Below, one piece after another: positions 9,399-17,012 of a stretch of DNA of 36,370 nt. Made by a program: the position numbers and the translations under genes. Under the pieces are notes generated by a model, which saw nothing but the letters and a program-made list of their open reading frames with translations, had not been told where the DNA came from and did not search any database. The stretch's first letter is position 1, and every line of letters starts with the position of its first letter. Origin of the DNA: Prevotella sp. Lineage in GTDB: Bacteria; Bacteroidota; Bacteroidia; Bacteroidales; Bacteroidaceae. The DNA lies in contig JAGPKZ010000014.1 in assembly GCA_018053665.1 (NCBI GenBank), positions 1-36,370 on the forward strand, written 5' to 3'.

Positions 9399-10535
9399 CT
9401 AAACGTGCATGAGGTCGCTCATTATATCATCAGAAATGAAGAGGCCTTTGCGCGTGAGTGAAACCCTACCATTTACATTCTGTAACGTTCCGTTGTTGAT
9501 ATGCTTGGCTGCCTCTTTCATAAAATAGGTGTATAGATCGTTGCCGAAATCAGCCTTTAGTTTTTCGGTGTCTATTCCTTCACGTGTACGCATAGCCGTT
9601 GTTATGAGGTCATCATATTTCGTGTTTTTATCGATAAACTCTTTCTCGAACGGTAAAGTGCAACTCTCAATACCACTTATATATTTGGTTATGTCACTGA
9701 CGTTCCAATGTCTGGTCTTTATATCATAGCTATGGGCAGAAGCACCAATTCCGATATATGGTATGTCGTGCCAGTAACTGCTGTTGTGTTTGCTTTGAAA
9801 TCCAGGTTGGGCAAAGTTGCTTATCTCGTATTGAATATATCCGGCAGAAGACAATCTGTCTATGAGCATGTTGTACATAGCAAGACTTGTTTCCTCGTCG
9901 ATTGGTTTCACTTTATTCAGATTAAGGAGTTTGAAAAGGGTAGTGCCCTCTTCATACATCAGGCTATAAGCAGAGATGTGCTGAACACCTAGAGATATTG
10001 CTGCATCGATGTCGCTAGCCCAATCGTTAAGGCTCTCTTCGGGAAATCCAAACATAAGGTCAATGCTGATATTCTTAATACCATATTTCTGAAGTCTGCT
10101 AACGGCAGTTTTCACTTCGTTCGCACAATGACGTCGATGCAGAAATTTAAGTCTGTCGTCGTTGAAAGTCTGGGCACCCATACTTACACGGTTTATCGGA
10201 AGTTGGGAAATAGCTTGAGCAAACTCATCGGTTATATCGTCGGGATTGCACTCTATAGTGACCTCTTCAGCATCTACTCTATGCCCCCACACACTATGTA
10301 CTTGCGTGAATATTTTTGCTATGTTAGTAATAGATAGTTGGCTTGGCGTGCCTCCACCTATATATATAGTACTGATGTTGCGGTTAGTGGAAACAAGTTC
10401 GTTACAACGTAATTCCATTTCTTTGCACATTGCGTCTACATATCTATCTTGTAGATTAGTCTTCGTGGTGCTATAGAAGCCGCAGTATATGCAACGGCTA
10501 GCGCAAAAAGGGATGTGAATGTATAAACCTGCCAT
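9399..10535 (-). CDS. hemW: Radical SAM heme chaperone HemW (oxygen-independent coproporphyrinogen III oxidase-like)
   Basis: The 378-residue protein begins MAGLYIHIPFC and carries the radical SAM cluster motif CxxxCxxC at C11, C15 and C18, then GGGTPS and the HemN-type C-terminal region. The spacing and the short N-terminus fit HemW, which binds heme and delivers it to acceptor proteins, rather than true HemN, which has a longer N-terminus. A longer frame begins at a TTG (10553), but that TTG lies inside the -7 box TAATTTTG (10551-10558, minus), so the ATG at 10535 is preferred. The gene is divergent from the EF-G paralogue and convergent with the DUF362 gene. Confidence 0.9.
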   Translation of the reverse strand: MAGLYIHIPFCASRCIYCGFYSTTKTNLQDRYVDAMCKEMELRCNELVSTNRNISTIYIGGGTPSQLSITNIAKIFTQVHSVWGHRVDAEEVTIECNPDDITDEFAQAISQLPINRVSMGAQTFNDDRLKFLHRRHCANEVKTAVSRLQKYGIKNISIDLMFGFPEESLNDWASDIDAAISLGVQHISAYSLMYEEGTTLFKLLNLNKVKPIDEETSLAMYNMLIDRLSSAGYIQYEISNFAQPGFQSKHNSSYWHDIPYIGIGASAHSYDIKTRHWNVSDITKYISGIESCTLPFEKEFIDKNTKYDDLITTAMRTREGIDTEKLKADFGNDLYTYFMKEAAKHINNGTLQNVNGRVSLTRKGLFISDDIMSDLMHV

Positions 10536-10550
10536 AATCTTATTTTTGTG

Positions 10551-10558
10551 CAAAATTA
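10551..10558 (-). promoter_or_regulatory. -7 box of the hemW promoter
   Basis: On the minus strand TAATTTTG matches TAnnTTTG and lies 15 bases before the hemW ATG. No clear TTTG is visible at the -33 position. Confidence 0.45.
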
Positions 10559-10577
10559 ATAATTTTCTTAAAATATA

Positions 10578-10638
10578 CTTGGATGTTATTGATTTATTTC
10601 ATATCTTAGAGCCCTATAAAGGTAAATAAAACCTTTAT
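10578..10638 (+). promoter_or_regulatory. Putative promoter and inverted repeat upstream of the EF-G paralogue
   Basis: CTTG at 10578-10581 and TATCTTAG at 10602-10609, 20 bases apart, are one-mismatch versions of the -33 and -7 boxes. Just after them ATAAAGGT (10616-10623) and ACCTTTAT (10631-10638) form an 8-bp inverted repeat with a 7-base loop, near the predicted mRNA 5' end. The weak boxes suggest a promoter that needs an activator. The repeat may be an operator or a 5' hairpin. Confidence 0.35.
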
Positions 10639-10676
10639 TAACCATGGAATATTACTAACACTTTAAATCTTTTGAT

Positions 10677-12842
10677 ATGAGAGTTTATCAAACTAACGAG
10701 ATTAAAAACATTGCATTGCTTGGCAGTGCGGGTTGCGGCAAGACAACTCTTGCCGAAAGCATGCTTTTTGAGGCCGGTGTCATTAAGCGACGTGGAAGTG
10801 TTGAAAATAAAAACACAGTAAGCGATTATTTCCCGGTTGAGTTGGAATATGGCTACTCAGTATTCCCAACCGTTTTTCATGTAGAGTGGAACAATAAAAA
10901 ACTTAATATAATTGATTGTCCGGGAAGTGATGACTTTGTGGGCGGTGCAATCACATCGCTTAACGTTACTGACGAAGCGGTGATACTTATCAACGGACAA
11001 TATGGTCCGGAAGTGGGAACACAGAATAATTTTAGATATACAGAGAAATTAAATAAGCCTGTTATCTTCTTGATAAATCAACTAGACAGTGACAAATGCG
11101 ACTTTGATTCTATAATTTCGACTATGAAGGAAATATATGGTTCAAAGTGCGTACAGATACAATATCCTATTACAACAGGACAAAGCTTCAACGCTCTTAT
11201 AGATGTGCTTTTGATGAAGAAGTATTCTTGGAAACCAGAGGGAGGCGCACCAATAATAGAGGATATCCCTGCTGAGGAAATGGACAAGGCTATGGAACTT
11301 CACAAGGAATTGGTGGAGGCTGCAGCTGAAAATGATGAAACCTTGATGGAGAAGTTTTTCGACTCTGATACTCTTTCTGAGGATGAGATGAGGGAAGGTA
11401 TTAGAAAAGGACTTGTCGCAAGAAACATATTCCCAGTATTCTGTGTATGTGCCGGTAAGGATATGGGTGTGCAAAGACTAATGGAATTCTTAGGAAACGT
11501 GGTTCCTTTCGTAAATGAAATGCCTAAACTGCATAATACAAGAGGTGAGGAGATTTCACCAGATACAAACGGACCTACAAGTCTATACTTCTTCAAGACC
11601 GGAATGGAACCGCATATTGGTGAGGTTAGTTATTTCAAGGTAATGAGCGGAAGCGTTAAACCAGGTGAGGATCTCGCAAACTCTGATAGAGGTAGTAAGG
11701 AACGCATCGGACAGATATATGCTGGAGCTGGTGCCAATAGAATTGCAGTGGAACAACTGAACGCAGGAGACATCGGATGCACCGTGAAACTGAAAGACGT
11801 GAAGACCGGTAATACTCTTAACGGTAAGGACTGTGATTGGAAATTCAATTTCATTAAATATCCTAACTCAAAATACAGTCGTGCTATAAAAGCCGTAAAC
11901 TCACAGGATACAGAGAAACTTATGGCTGCAATGGTGAAGATGCGTCAGGAAGATCCAACTTGGGTTGTGGAACAGAGCAAGGAACTGAGACAGATTATTG
12001 TTCATGGTCAAGGCGAATTTCATTTGAGAACTCTGAAATGGAGATTGGAAAATAATGAGAAACTTCAGGTTAAGTTTTATGACCCGAAGATACCATATAG
12101 AGAGACTATCACCAAGAAGGCTAAGGCTGAATACCGACACAGAAAACAGAGTGGAGGTGCTGGACAGTTCGGTGAGGTTCACTTAATTATCGAACCTTAT
12201 GCTGACGGTATGCCAGACCCTACGACGTACAACTTTAATGGTCAGGAGTTCAAGATGAACATCAAGGGCAAGGAAGTTATAAACTTGGAGTGGGGTGGAA
12301 AGCTTGTTTTTATGAACTCTGTTGTTGGAGGTGCCATTGACGCACGTTTTATGCCTGCCATTTTGAAAGGAGTGCTGGATTGTATGGAACACGGTCCGCT
12401 GACCGGCAGCTATGCACGTGACGTGAGGGTTATAGTGTATGATGGAAAGATGCATCCTGTAGACAGTAACGAACTATCGTTTATGCTTGCAGCACGCCAT
12501 GCTTTCTCTGAAGCATTCAAAAATGCCGGTCCAAAGATATTGGAACCTATATATGATTTGGAAGTTTATGTTCCTGTTGATTTCATGGGCGACGTTATGA
12601 GCGACCTTCAGGGCAGACGTGCAATGATAGTGGGAATGGACTCTGAGGCTGGTTATCAGAAATTGCTTGCTAAGGTTCCATTGAAGGAACTTAACAACTA
12701 CAGTATATCATTAAGCTCAATCACTGGCGGACGAGCTTCGTTCATTACAAAGTTTGCTAGTTATGAACTTGTTCCTGGCAACATTCAGACTGCACTTATT
12801 TCAGAACATGAGGTAGAACTAGCCAAAAATGATGAAGATTAG
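10677..12842 (+). CDS. fusA2: Elongation factor G paralogue (EF-G2 type) with a degraded GTPase centre
   Basis: 721 residues with full EF-G architecture: G domain (about 1-285), domain II (about 300-400), and domains III-V, including a YRETITKKAKAEYRHRKQSGGAGQFGEVHL segment typical of domain IV. The G domain departs from true EF-G. The P-loop is GSAGCGKT (16-23) instead of AHIDAGKT. The DTPGH motif is DCPGS (80-84), so the conserved His is Ser. The switch I RGITI segment is replaced by YGYSVFP (residues 58-64), and NKxD is NQLD (134-137). An EF-G2 of gut Bacteroides has been reported to support translation during carbon limitation without GTP hydrolysis. The substitutions here and the neighbouring rprXY-like genes fit that paralogue. 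A canonical fusA would lie elsewhere in the genome. Confidence 0.88.
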   Translation: MRVYQTNEIKNIALLGSAGCGKTTLAESMLFEAGVIKRRGSVENKNTVSDYFPVELEYGYSVFPTVFHVEWNNKKLNIIDCPGSDDFVGGAITSLNVTDEAVILINGQYGPEVGTQNNFRYTEKLNKPVIFLINQLDSDKCDFDSIISTMKEIYGSKCVQIQYPITTGQSFNALIDVLLMKKYSWKPEGGAPIIEDIPAEEMDKAMELHKELVEAAAENDETLMEKFFDSDTLSEDEMREGIRKGLVARNIFPVFCVCAGKDMGVQRLMEFLGNVVPFVNEMPKLHNTRGEEISPDTNGPTSLYFFKTGMEPHIGEVSYFKVMSGSVKPGEDLANSDRGSKERIGQIYAGAGANRIAVEQLNAGDIGCTVKLKDVKTGNTLNGKDCDWKFNFIKYPNSKYSRAIKAVNSQDTEKLMAAMVKMRQEDPTWVVEQSKELRQIIVHGQGEFHLRTLKWRLENNEKLQVKFYDPKIPYRETITKKAKAEYRHRKQSGGAGQFGEVHLIIEPYADGMPDPTTYNFNGQEFKMNIKGKEVINLEWGGKLVFMNSVVGGAIDARFMPAILKGVLDCMEHGPLTGSYARDVRVIVYDGKMHPVDSNELSFMLAARHAFSEAFKNAGPKILEPIYDLEVYVPVDFMGDVMSDLQGRRAMIVGMDSEAGYQKLLAKVPLKELNNYSISLSSITGGRASFITKFASYELVPGNIQTALISEHEVELAKNDED

Positions 12843-12865
12843 TTTAATAATACTACATATAATAT

Positions 12866-12892
12866 AAAGGTAGAGCTTGTGCTCTGCCTTTT
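12866..12892 (+). terminator. Terminator after the EF-G paralogue
   Basis: AAAGGTAGAGC (12866-12876) pairs with GCTCTGCCTTT (12881-12891) around the loop TTGT, with one G-T wobble, followed by a short T-rich stretch. Confidence 0.75.
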
Positions 12893-12957
12893 ATAATTAA
12901 TTATACGTAATTATAAAATGGGAATGTTGTTAACTATAATAAAATTAGACCAAAAGT

Positions 12958-13000
12958 TTAACATTCTAATGTTAACGATTTAAGAATTAGTATATCTTTG
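12958..13000 (+). promoter_or_regulatory. Palindrome and -7 box before the histidine kinase gene
   Basis: TTAACATT (12958-12965), CT, AATGTTAA (12968-12975) form a perfect 8-bp inverted repeat. The -7 box TATCTTTG lies at 12993-13000, and there is no TTTG at the -33 position. The palindrome sits where the -33 box should be, as expected for an activator site, possibly for autoregulation by the response regulator. The -7 box ends only 4 bases before the ATG at 13005. Confidence 0.5.
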
Positions 13001-13004
13001 CGAT

Positions 13005-14570
13005 ATGAAGAAAAGAACGATATGGACAATAGCCATAATAATGGGGCTTTCATTTTTAGGACTGCTTTTCCTGCAGCTGAGTTATATTCAGGAAATGGCA
13101 GATATGAAGAAAGAACAGTTTGACGAATCAGTCAATCGTTCGCTCTATCAGGCTTCACGTAATCTTGAACTTAACGAGACTTTGAGATTTCTTGAAAAGG
13201 ATGTAAAAGATACAGAACGTCGTTCTTATAGTGAGGATTCTGTTGGTACACGTTCAGGTAAACCTAATGACGGAACTTTCCAACAAAGTCATCAATACTC
13301 AACAATAGGAAAAGACGGAACTGTATATTCTTCATTTGAACTAAAGACGATAACGACAAAGCCTTCTTCAATGCCAAAGGCTATGATATTGAAAACTGAT
13401 AAGAATTCAATATCAGAGGCATCAAGATCTCTCCAGGAAATCATTAAGAATAGATATGTGTATCAAAAGGCTCTATTGGATGAGGTTGTTTATTCTATAT
13501 TGTATTCTGCTTCCGACAAACCTTTGAAGGAACGTATCAACTTTAAGTTGCTTGACCAGGACTTGAAAGCGGAACTGATGAACAACGGTATAAACATTCC
13601 TTATCACTTCACTGTTTCAACACAGGACGGACGTGAGGTATATCGTTGCCCGGACTATACTGATGATGGTGAGGAATTTACATATTCACAAGTGCTGTTC
13701 AGAAACGATCCACAGTCTAAGATGGGAGTTGTGAAGATTCATTTCCCTGATATGAATAGCTACATATTCTCTAGTGTGAGATTTATGATTCCTAGTATCA
13801 TATTTACATTGGTACTGTTATTCACATTCGTATTTACAATCGTTGTGATATTCCGTTCTAAGCGTTACAGTGAGATAAAGAATGACTTTATAAACAACAT
13901 GACGCATGAGCTGAAGACACCTATAGCGAGTATATCTCTTGCAGCACAGATGCTGAACGATAAAAGCGTAACTAAGAGTGAAACGATGATGGCACATCTT
14001 AGTGGCGTGATTAATGATGAGAGCAAACGACTCAGATTCCTTGTTGAGAAGGTCTTACAGATGAGTATGTATGACAGGAAGAAGGCTGTTCTGAAGAAGC
14101 GCGATATAGATATCAATGAAATGGTGGAGAGCATCGGTAACTCGTTCACATTGCGTGTTGAACATACAGGTGGTAAGGTATATACAGAGATTGAAGCTCT
14201 AGACTCTAGGATATATGTAGACGAGATGCATTTCCAGAATGTAGTCTTTAATCTATTGGATAACGCAGTGAAGTATCGTAAGCCTGATCAGCCTTTGAAT
14301 GTCTACATTAAGACATGGAATGAAGGAAAGAAAGTTTGCCTGTCTATAAAGGATAATGGCGTTGGAATAAAGAAAGACAACTTAAAGAAAGTGTTTGACA
14401 AGTTCTTCAGAGTTCATACTGGTAACGTTCATGATGTGAAGGGATTCGGACTTGGTCTTGCCTACGTAAAGAAAATGATAGACTTGTTTGAAGGTGAAAT
14501 TCATGTAGACAGCGAACTTGGCGAGGGAACTGTTTTTACAATCAAGTTGCCATTTATGGATAAAAATTAA
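13005..14570 (+). CDS. rprX: Membrane sensor histidine kinase, RprX-like
   Basis: 521 residues: membrane helix 1 (about 6-28), a periplasmic sensor region of about 230 residues, membrane helix 2 (about 259-284), then the kinase core. The H-box is NDFINNMTHELKTPI with phosphoacceptor H301. The N-box is NVVFNLLDNAVKYR (412-425), the G1 box DNGVGIKKDN (450-459) and the G2 box GFGLGLAYVKKM (480-491). Length and pairing match RprX of Bacteroides fragilis (about 519 residues), hence the symbol; the signal sensed is unknown. If the ATG at 13005 is used, the mRNA is nearly leaderless. The next Met (residue 13) would cut the first membrane helix in half. Confidence 0.88.
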   Translation: MKKRTIWTIAIIMGLSFLGLLFLQLSYIQEMADMKKEQFDESVNRSLYQASRNLELNETLRFLEKDVKDTERRSYSEDSVGTRSGKPNDGTFQQSHQYSTIGKDGTVYSSFELKTITTKPSSMPKAMILKTDKNSISEASRSLQEIIKNRYVYQKALLDEVVYSILYSASDKPLKERINFKLLDQDLKAELMNNGINIPYHFTVSTQDGREVYRCPDYTDDGEEFTYSQVLFRNDPQSKMGVVKIHFPDMNSYIFSSVRFMIPSIIFTLVLLFTFVFTIVVIFRSKRYSEIKNDFINNMTHELKTPIASISLAAQMLNDKSVTKSETMMAHLSGVINDESKRLRFLVEKVLQMSMYDRKKAVLKKRDIDINEMVESIGNSFTLRVEHTGGKVYTEIEALDSRIYVDEMHFQNVVFNLLDNAVKYRKPDQPLNVYIKTWNEGKKVCLSIKDNGVGIKKDNLKKVFDKFFRVHTGNVHDVKGFGLGLAYVKKMIDLFEGEIHVDSELGEGTVFTIKLPFMDKN

Positions 14571-14614
14571 TTTGTAATTATATAACAGAATTATTAACAT
14601 TAAAATATAAGATT

Positions 14615-15313
14615 ATGGAAGAAAAATTGAAAATTCTTTTGTGTGAAGATGATGAAAATTTAGGAATGCTTTTGCGTGAGTACCTTCAGGCTAAAGGATT
14701 TAGTGCTACACTTTGTCCTGATGGTGAGGTTGGTTATCGCGAATTCTTGAAAAATAAGTTTGATATCTGCGTTCTTGATGTCATGATGCCTAAGAAGGAC
14801 GGATTTACGCTTGCACAGGAAATTCGTCAGGCAAACGCCGAAATACCAATTATATTCCTTACAGCAAAGACTCTTAAGGATGATATCCTTGAAGGCTTCA
14901 AGATTGGTGCTGATGACTACATCACAAAACCATTCTCAATGGAAGAACTCGTATTCCGTATAGAGGCAATTTTGCGTCGTGTACGTGGTAAGAAGAATAA
15001 GGAAAGTACACTTTATCATATTGGCAAGTTCACATTTGATACCCAAAAGCAATTATTGGTTATTGGTGATACTCAGACAAAACTTACAACAAAGGAAAAC
15101 GAACTTCTGGCTCTTCTTTGCTCACACGCAAACGAAATACTACAGAGAGATTTCGCTCTGAAGACAATATGGATTGATGACAACTATTTCAATGCCCGTT
15201 CTATGGATGTGTATATCACAAAATTACGTAAGCATCTTAAAGATGACGATCAGATTGAAATCATCAATATTCATGGAAAAGGATATAAGCTGATTACTCC
15301 TGAAGAGGAATAA
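14615..15313 (+). CDS. rprY: OmpR-family response regulator, RprY-like
   Basis: 232 residues with a receiver domain (about 6-120) and an OmpR/PhoB winged helix (about 135-229). The acidic pocket is E11-D12-D13, the phosphorylated residue is D55 in VLDVMMPKKDG, and T83 and K105 complete the active site. It begins 44 bases after the kinase gene with no promoter visible between them, so the two are co-transcribed and form a pair. In Bacteroides this pair is also near fusA2 and rpsF, as I recall, which supports the RprXY assignment. Confidence 0.9.
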   Translation: MEEKLKILLCEDDENLGMLLREYLQAKGFSATLCPDGEVGYREFLKNKFDICVLDVMMPKKDGFTLAQEIRQANAEIPIIFLTAKTLKDDILEGFKIGADDYITKPFSMEELVFRIEAILRRVRGKKNKESTLYHIGKFTFDTQKQLLVIGDTQTKLTTKENELLALLCSHANEILQRDFALKTIWIDDNYFNARSMDVYITKLRKHLKDDDQIEIINIHGKGYKLITPEEE

Positions 15314-15337
15314 ATTAGAAATAATATCAATATTTGC

Positions 15338-15393
15338 TCTGGCGCTTGTTGTTTGCGGTGTAACCAATTATACCAATAACGACAAGCGCCAGA
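15338..15393 (+). other. Long hairpin after rprY
   Basis: TCTGGCGCTTGT (15338-15349) is perfectly complementary to ACAAGCGCCAGA (15382-15393). The loop contains a second weaker helix (GGTGTAA with TTATACC). It lies 25 bases after the rprY stop. It lacks a T-tract, so it would be a weak intrinsic terminator or an mRNA 3'-end stabiliser. The rest of the gap up to 15545 shows nothing else that I can support. Confidence 0.5.
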
Positions 15394-15545
15394 TCAGTGA
15401 ATAATATTTAGTTGCGGTAAATCTGAATGCGTATCATCACTCATCGATAGAAAAAGATAAATCAATGAATTTATCTAATTTCTTGATGTTCTTTCAGTTT
15501 AGCTTCTCCATATTTCAATAAAAATGGCACAAAAGTATTGAATTA

Positions 15546-15577
15546 TTTGTTTATATCATAAAAAATTAGTACTTTTG
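15546..15577 (+). promoter_or_regulatory. Promoter of the rpsF-rpsR-rplI operon
   Basis: TTTG at 15546-15549 and TACTTTTG at 15570-15577, 20 bases apart, match the -33 and -7 boxes. The leader of about 75 bases contains a small hairpin, AAGTCT (15595-15600) with AGACTT (15606-15611). I do not see the bulged CCG of the known S6:S18 leader in it. Confidence 0.72.
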
Positions 15578-15660
15578 CAGCGCATTTTGAGAAAAAGTCT
15601 ATATCAGACTTAGAAGATATGTATTTTAAATAACAATTATTTTTTAATTATTAATTTAGT

Positions 15661-16005
15661 ATGAATCAATACGAAACCGTTTTCATTTTGACTCCCGTTT
15701 TGTCTGATGAACAGATGAAGGAAGCGGTCGCTAAATTCAAGCAGATTCTTACCGAAAACGGTGCAGAGATCTTGAATGAAGAGACTTGGGGACTCAAAAA
15801 AATGGCTTATGCCATTGAAAAGAAATCAACAGGCTTCTACTGTCTAGTTGAATTTAAGGCTGAGCCTACAGTTATTAACACTCTCGAAACAGGCTATCGC
15901 CGTGATGAGAAAGTTATTCGTTTTATGACTGTACGTCTTGACAAGTATGCTGCAATGTATGCAGAGAAGCGTAGAAATAAACTTGGTAAAAAAGAGGAGG
16001 CTTAA
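15661..16005 (+). CDS. rpsF: 30S ribosomal protein bS6
   Basis: 114 residues with the start [20 protein letters not shown] and the [23 protein letters not shown] core of S6, which binds bS18 on the 30S platform. No Shine-Dalgarno sequence precedes it. Its last codons (AAA GAG GAG GCT TAA) contain the AGGAGG that sits at the right distance for the rpsR start. In Bacteroidetes ribosomes bS6 is part of the pocket that holds the 16S rRNA 3' tail. Confidence 0.97.
   Translation: MNQYETVFILTPVLSDEQMKEAVAKFKQILTENGAEILNEETWGLKKMAYAIEKKSTGFYCLVEFKAEPTVINTLETGYRRDEKVIRFMTVRLDKYAAMYAEKRRNKLGKKEEA
15995..16000 (+). promoter_or_regulatory. Consensus Shine-Dalgarno sequence of rpsR
   Basis: AGGAGG at 15995-16000, 7 bases before the rpsR ATG at 16008: ideal sequence and spacing. 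This is unusual because most starts in this window have no such motif. It lies within the Glu-Glu codons at the end of rpsF, so coding constraint may contribute. Confidence 0.6.
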
Positions 16006-16007
16006 TT

Positions 16008-16280
16008 ATGGCAGATCAGAAAAATTCAGAAATCCGTTATTTGACAGCTCCTTCTATTGATAACCGTAAGAAGAAGTATTGTCGTTTCAAAAAGAGTGGT
16101 ATCAAGTATATTGACTATAAGGATCCAGAGTTCTTGAAGAAATTCTTGAACGAGCAGGGTAAAATCCTTCCTCGTCGTATCACAGGAACATCTTTGAAGT
16201 ATCAGCGTCGTGTGGCTCAGGCTGTTAAGCGTGCTCGCCTAATTGCTCTGCTTCCATATGTAACCGATTTGATGAAATAA
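16008..16280 (+). CDS. rpsR: 30S ribosomal protein bS18
   Basis: 90 residues. The core ([64 protein letters not shown]) is typical of S18, the partner of bS6 on the platform. The start is 2 bases after the rpsF stop, with a consensus Shine-Dalgarno sequence. In Bacteroidetes, bS18 with bS6 and bS21 contributes to masking the anti-Shine-Dalgarno end of 16S rRNA. Confidence 0.97.
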   Translation: MADQKNSEIRYLTAPSIDNRKKKYCRFKKSGIKYIDYKDPEFLKKFLNEQGKILPRRITGTSLKYQRRVAQAVKRARLIALLPYVTDLMK

Positions 16281-16283
16281 TTT

Positions 16284-16290
16284 AAGGAGG
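16284..16290 (+). promoter_or_regulatory. Strong Shine-Dalgarno sequence of rplI
   Basis: AAGGAGG at 16284-16290 lies in the 21-base gap between rpsR and rplI, 11 bases before the ATG at 16302. It is not in coding sequence, so protein coding cannot explain it. Confidence 0.6.
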
Positions 16291-16301
16291 AAAAAGACAA
16301 T

Positions 16302-16808
16302 ATGGAGATTATACTTAAAGAAGATATCATTGGTCTTGGATACAAGAACGATATTGTAAATGTAAAGAGTGGTTACGGTCGCAACCACCTTATTCCAACA
16401 GGTAAAGCCGTAATAGCTTCTGTTTCAGCTAAGAAAATGCTAGCAGAGGACTTGAGACAGCAGGCACACAAGCTTGCAGCTATCAAGGCTGAAGCTGTTA
16501 AAAAGAGCGAGGCTTTGAATGGTGTTGCTCTTGTTATTGCAGCTAAGGTTAGTACTACTGGTGCTCTTTATGGTTCTGTAAACACAGCAACTGTAGCTGA
16601 CGAACTTTCAAAGAAGGGTATTGAGGTTGATCGCAAGATCATCACAATGCATGACATCAAGAAAGTTGGTGAGTTTGAGGCAACTGTTCACTTCTACAAG
16701 GATGTTGAAGTCAAGATTCCTGTAACTGTTGTTGATGAAAATGCTAAAGTTGTTAAGGCTCCTGTAGAGGAAGCTCCTAAGGCTGAAGAAGCACCAGCTG
16801 CAGAATAA
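16302..16808 (+). CDS. rplI: 50S ribosomal protein bL9
   Basis: 168 residues. The start MEIILKEDIIGLGYKNDIVNVKSGYGRNHLIPTGKAV is the highly conserved N-domain that binds 23S rRNA, followed by the long helix and the C-domain. A tail of about 20 residues rich in Ala, Glu, Pro and Lys extends beyond the usual 148-150 residue end; such acidic tails are common in Bacteroidales ribosomal proteins. Last gene of the operon. Confidence 0.96.
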   Translation: MEIILKEDIIGLGYKNDIVNVKSGYGRNHLIPTGKAVIASVSAKKMLAEDLRQQAHKLAAIKAEAVKKSEALNGVALVIAAKVSTTGALYGSVNTATVADELSKKGIEVDRKIITMHDIKKVGEFEATVHFYKDVEVKIPVTVVDENAKVVKAPVEEAPKAEEAPAAE

Positions 16809-16850
16809 TATAGAAATATACTATTGCACTGTAAAGCAAATTTATATAAG

Positions 16851-16883
16851 TCCCGAAAGCTATATTGCTTTCGGGATTTTTTT
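16851..16883 (+). terminator. Terminator of the rpsF-rpsR-rplI operon
   Basis: TCCCGAAAGC (16851-16860) pairs perfectly with GCTTTCGGGA (16867-16876) around a 6-base loop, then seven T. Confidence 0.9.
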
Positions 16884-16967
16884 CGTCTTATTAGTCAATT
16901 TGTTTATTACAAAAGCTGTTAACCCCCATTTTTTTATTATATAGTTCTTGCTTTGCATTTTTTTTTG

Positions 16968-16975
16968 TAATTTTG
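16968..16975 (+). promoter_or_regulatory. -7 box of the fabD promoter
   Basis: TAATTTTG matches TAnnTTTG, 37 bases before the fabD ATG. A TTTG at 16952 is too close (12 bases), and the more distant TTCTTG ending at 16950 is a weak -33 candidate. Confidence 0.5.
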
Positions 16976-17012
16976 CAGAACATATATATAATTATAATTA
17001 AACTAAGAAATA

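Noticed and set aside
10536-10553. Upstream TTG start for hemW
   Set aside because: The TTG is part of the probable -7 box, and the ATG at 10535 gives the usual HemW N-terminus.
15584-15660. S6:S18 autoregulatory leader before rpsF
   Set aside because: The leader has only a 6-bp hairpin, and I do not see the bulged CCG that marks the known motif.
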